DNA of 9,514 nt from CAYHBO01 sp964354855 (GTDB lineage: Bacteria; Babelota; Babeliae; Babelales; RVW-14): assembly GCA_964354855.1 (NCBI GenBank), contig CAYHBO010000051.1, positions 1 through 9,514 on the forward strand. Direction: 5' to 3'. Each line of letters opens with the position of its first letter. Position 1 is the stretch's first letter. Positions 8,010-9,514 of the stretch are shown here, piece after piece. The position numbers and the translations under genes were made by a program. Below the pieces are notes generated by a model. That model made no database searches and had not been told where the DNA came from. It saw only the letters and a program-made list of their open reading frames with translations.

Positions 8010-8067
8010 GCGGGGAAAAACCTTTCTCGTGCATATGCGTTAAAAAAATGGCTGATAGGAAAGAGGT

Positions 8068-8096
8068 ATTTTAGCCCAAAAAAGGGACTATGACCA
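8068..8096 (-). promoter_or_regulatory. Candidate promoter of the argS-lepA-hspR-htpX operon
   Basis: Read on the minus strand, TGGTCA (8091-8096) and TAAAAT (8068-8073) are separated by exactly 17 bases, giving 4/6 and 5/6 matches to the sigma70 consensus. They lie about 60 bases upstream of the argS ATG. The rest of 8010-8117 shows no gene and no HAIR-like inverted repeat. Confidence 0.45.
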
Positions 8097-8117
8097 GAAA
8101 ATCAAATGTAGCGAGCT

Positions 8118-8501
8118 TCAACCTTCTCCATAGATTTTCCGCAACATCTCAGGAAGACCCTTCCAAGAAAACGTTTGTGTAATTTTTTCATGCAACAAGA
8201 AATTCTGTGATCCGGTAATAATAAAAAATCCAGGCCGATACGCTTGATCAATCACCCCCTGCATATAGGAAAGCAGCTCAGGAACGTCTTGAATTTCATC
8301 AATAATCAAGCCCTTTTTACCCTCATAAGCGGCCAAAAACCCCCTAGGGTCTTCCGATGCGATAAGACGCTTATCAAGATCCTCCATGCTCACAAAAGCA
8401 TAATCAGGAAAAGTTGTCTTAACCAGAGTCGTTTTACCTGACTGGCGAATGAAATTTTTGCGTGCCAGAATAAATATTTTATTTTCACACTGACACCAAA
8501 G
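8118..8501 (-). pseudogene. Truncated AAA_14/DUF4143-family ATPase
   Basis: The remnant keeps most of the ATP-binding domain of the AAA_14 family, whose full proteins have about 400 residues. A GTG at 8393 could start a 91-residue ORF, but the homology continues in frame upstream of it. RQSGKTTL (8447-8424) is the end of a Walker A loop; the preceding residues (ILARKNFI) lack the usual GP, so the N-terminus looks altered. Within the 91 residues are EDPRGFL (14-20), the Walker B motif LIIDEIQ (29-35) and the sensor-like ITGSQNFLL (59-67). After ITQTF the frame ends within about 18 residues, without the lid and DUF4143 region. The last residues (WKGLPEMLRKIYG) might be the gene's original C-terminus joined by internal deletion, but this is speculative. 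It lies upstream of argS on the same strand. Catalytic function is unlikely. Confidence 0.7.
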
Positions 8502-8502
8502 A

Positions 8503-8556
8503 ACAAAAGTACCTTGTAAATTCTAATCTGATTTAGAATTTACAAGGTACTTTTGT
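8503..8556. terminator. Perfect 24-bp stem hairpin, probable terminator
   Basis: The arms at 8503-8526 and 8533-8556 are exact reverse complements around a 6-base loop (tctgat). The outer ends carry AAAAGTACC and GGTACTTTT, giving an A-run/T-run symmetry like the 2202-2253 terminator. It lies at the upstream end of the ATPase remnant and contains the stop codon of the minus-strand remnant at 8540-8680. A small inverted-repeat element is the alternative. Confidence 0.65.
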
Positions 8557-8680
8557 AAGAAAGCCCATAAATTTCAATACTTTCACGCTTTTTACCTCCA
8601 TTTGACCAAGCATCAGAATTCATATAAACTATTTCTATTGAAAAATTAATCCCATAAATGAAGGGCTTACTATATAACTT
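8540..8680 (-). pseudogene. Possible 3' remnant of a minus-strand gene
   Basis: This is an open stretch of 46 codons ending in TAA, with no start at its upstream edge (a TAA lies at 8681-8683) and only an internal ATG. The product includes VYMNSDAWSNGGKKRESIEI. It reads like ordinary protein and its stop falls in a strong terminator hairpin, as happens for the ORF at 2953. No family is recognised. It partly overlaps the start of the opposite-strand gene. A chance open frame of this length is quite possible. Confidence 0.25.
8602..8628 (+). promoter_or_regulatory. Candidate promoter for the RING-like/LRR gene
   Basis: TTGACC (8602-8607) and TATAAA (8623-8628) are separated by 15 bases, shorter than the ideal 17. 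Both hexamers match 5/6. They lie about 30 bases upstream of the ATG at 8658. No clear Shine-Dalgarno lies between them and that ATG. Confidence 0.4.
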
Positions 8681-9514
8681 TTAAAACTATTACTCTTGGC
8701 CGTAGGCCTTGTAGCTAGCATTACGGAGATCACACAAGCAGTGAAACGCCCTCGTGAAGAACAAGTTGAGCGCAAACAAGAAGAACAAGCCGATCAACAC
8801 ATGCGTGCTCAGCAAGCACAAGAACGCGACCAGCGTACCATTGAAAGAACTCTTCGCAGAGAAGCTAAACAAACCGATGAACGAAACATTCGCACACAGC
8901 TCAAAACTATTCAACAACCAGAAACGCAAGAAATACAAAATGAATGCCCTATCTGCAAGGGGCCTGCACCAAGAAGCAAAAGATATAGCTTGGATAATTT
9001 TTTTACTTGTCGTGATGGAGTGAATCACGGTGCATTAATTCATAAAAAATGCTTACGAGCATCTGATTCTCCCGATGCACAAGAATTACCACGATGTCCG
9101 CTGTGTAGAGAGAATCGTTCTGATGGTAGAATTATTCAGCAGGGTTATGATCAAATAATTATGGGAGAACCAGGAGATTTTATTGATTCAGAAGAAGATA
9201 CAGAGCCAGTAGATCGCTTTGCCCATATTGTAAACCAACTAACAGTAGATCTCCAATCTACAAATATTACCGACCAAGAACTAGCAGGCATTATTCAACG
9301 TAATCCAAACCTACAAACATTATATCTTAATCGTACCACTATCACCGATGCCGGACTTGCACCCCTTGCAAGATTAAGAAACCTACAAACATTAGATCTT
9401 TGTTCCTGCAACATTACCGATACCGGACTTGTTCACCTTGCAGGATTAAGAAACCTAAGGACATTAGATCTTCTTAATTGCCAAAACATCACCGATGCCG
9501 GACTTGCACACCTT
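8658..9514 (+). CDS. Secreted RING-H2-like / leucine-rich-repeat protein (3' partial, N-terminal frame uncertain)
   Basis: The frame containing 8684 is open to the window end. It begins with a hydrophobic leader (LLKLLLLAVGLVA, ITQA as possible cleavage site) and then a Glu/Gln/Arg-rich helical stretch (about 8741-8940). A Cys/His cluster follows (8945-9106): CPIC, x17, C, x5, H, x4, HKKC, x14, CPLC. These are eight ligands in RING-H2 order, with slightly longer central spacing than the classic consensus. An acidic linker (about 9170-9220) leads into leucine-rich repeats of the cysteine-containing type with a 24-residue period (NLQTLDL, NITDTGLVHLAGL), at least three before the edge. RING domains recruit E2 enzymes in eukaryotic ubiquitin ligases and LRRs select targets, so an effector ligase role is inferred, not shown. 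The best ATG (8658, MKGLLYNF) is in another frame; one extra T in the run at 8679-8682 would join it to the leader. Otherwise TTG 8696 or GTG 8741 would be the start. Confidence 0.7.
9302..9514 (+). repeat. 72-bp leucine-rich-repeat coding units
   Basis: The Leu codon in the motif AAC-CTA recurs at 9311, 9383 and 9455, exactly 72 bp apart. The units share aacctacaaacattagatct-like DNA and ITDxGL coding segments. A more diverged unit lies upstream, from about 9230. Similarity at DNA level indicates recent duplication, and the array continues beyond the window. Confidence 0.9.

Noticed and set aside
8010..8117. Possible HAIR operator (CTTGAGT-N7-ACTCAAG) for HspR upstream of argS
   Set aside because: No such inverted repeat is present. 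The only short palindrome-like element (gccc-aaaaaa-ggg) is weak and lies in the promoter spacer.
8754..9023. 89-codon plus-strand frame starting with ATG
   Set aside because: It overlaps the RING-LRR coding frame, which has recognisable Cys/His and LRR motifs and stays open to the window end. This frame has none.
8690..9028. 112-codon minus-strand hydrophobic frame
   Set aside because: It is antisense to the charged and RING-like coding region, with no ribosome site or recognisable motif.

Overview
The window is AT-rich bacterial DNA that uses the standard code. The best fit, by inference only, is a host-associated bacterium of the Candidatus Dependentiae (TM6) or Babela type. The grounds are secreted repeat proteins with eukaryote-like modules (ankyrin-like, RING-like, leucine-rich repeat), strong hairpin terminators and compact housekeeping operons. 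No rRNA, tRNA, CRISPR array or insertion sequence was seen.

Positions 1-3160 (plus strand) hold a secreted or surface repeat-protein cluster. A large gene already open at base 1 has a duplicated helical region, then Pro/Glu/Ala/Thr-rich tandem repeats interrupted by a 100-N assembly gap, then an ankyrin-like C-terminal domain. It ends at 2172 and a 24-bp hairpin terminator follows. A second gene (2356-2940) has its own promoter and a signal peptide and repeats the same C-terminal domain. A third, very short ORF (2953-3135) keeps only a paralogous signal peptide and runs into the next terminator.

Positions 3173-8096 (minus strand) hold a tightly packed housekeeping operon, transcribed in the order argS, lepA, hspR-like merR, htpX. 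A candidate promoter lies upstream of argS, and a hairpin shared with the converging plus-strand genes lies downstream of htpX. The operon joins tRNA charging and ribosome back-translocation to a heat-shock-type repressor and a membrane quality-control protease.

Positions 8118-8680 are a decayed stretch. It contains an AAA_14/DUF4143-type ATPase truncated at both ends, a perfect 24-bp stem hairpin, and a possible 3' remnant of another minus-strand gene.

Positions 8658-9514 (plus strand) hold the start of the most notable gene. It encodes a hydrophobic leader, a charged helical stretch, an eight-ligand RING-H2-like Cys/His cluster and 24-residue leucine-rich repeats running off the window. 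It resembles a bacterial ubiquitin-ligase-type effector. Its apparent ATG is one frame off, next to a short T run.
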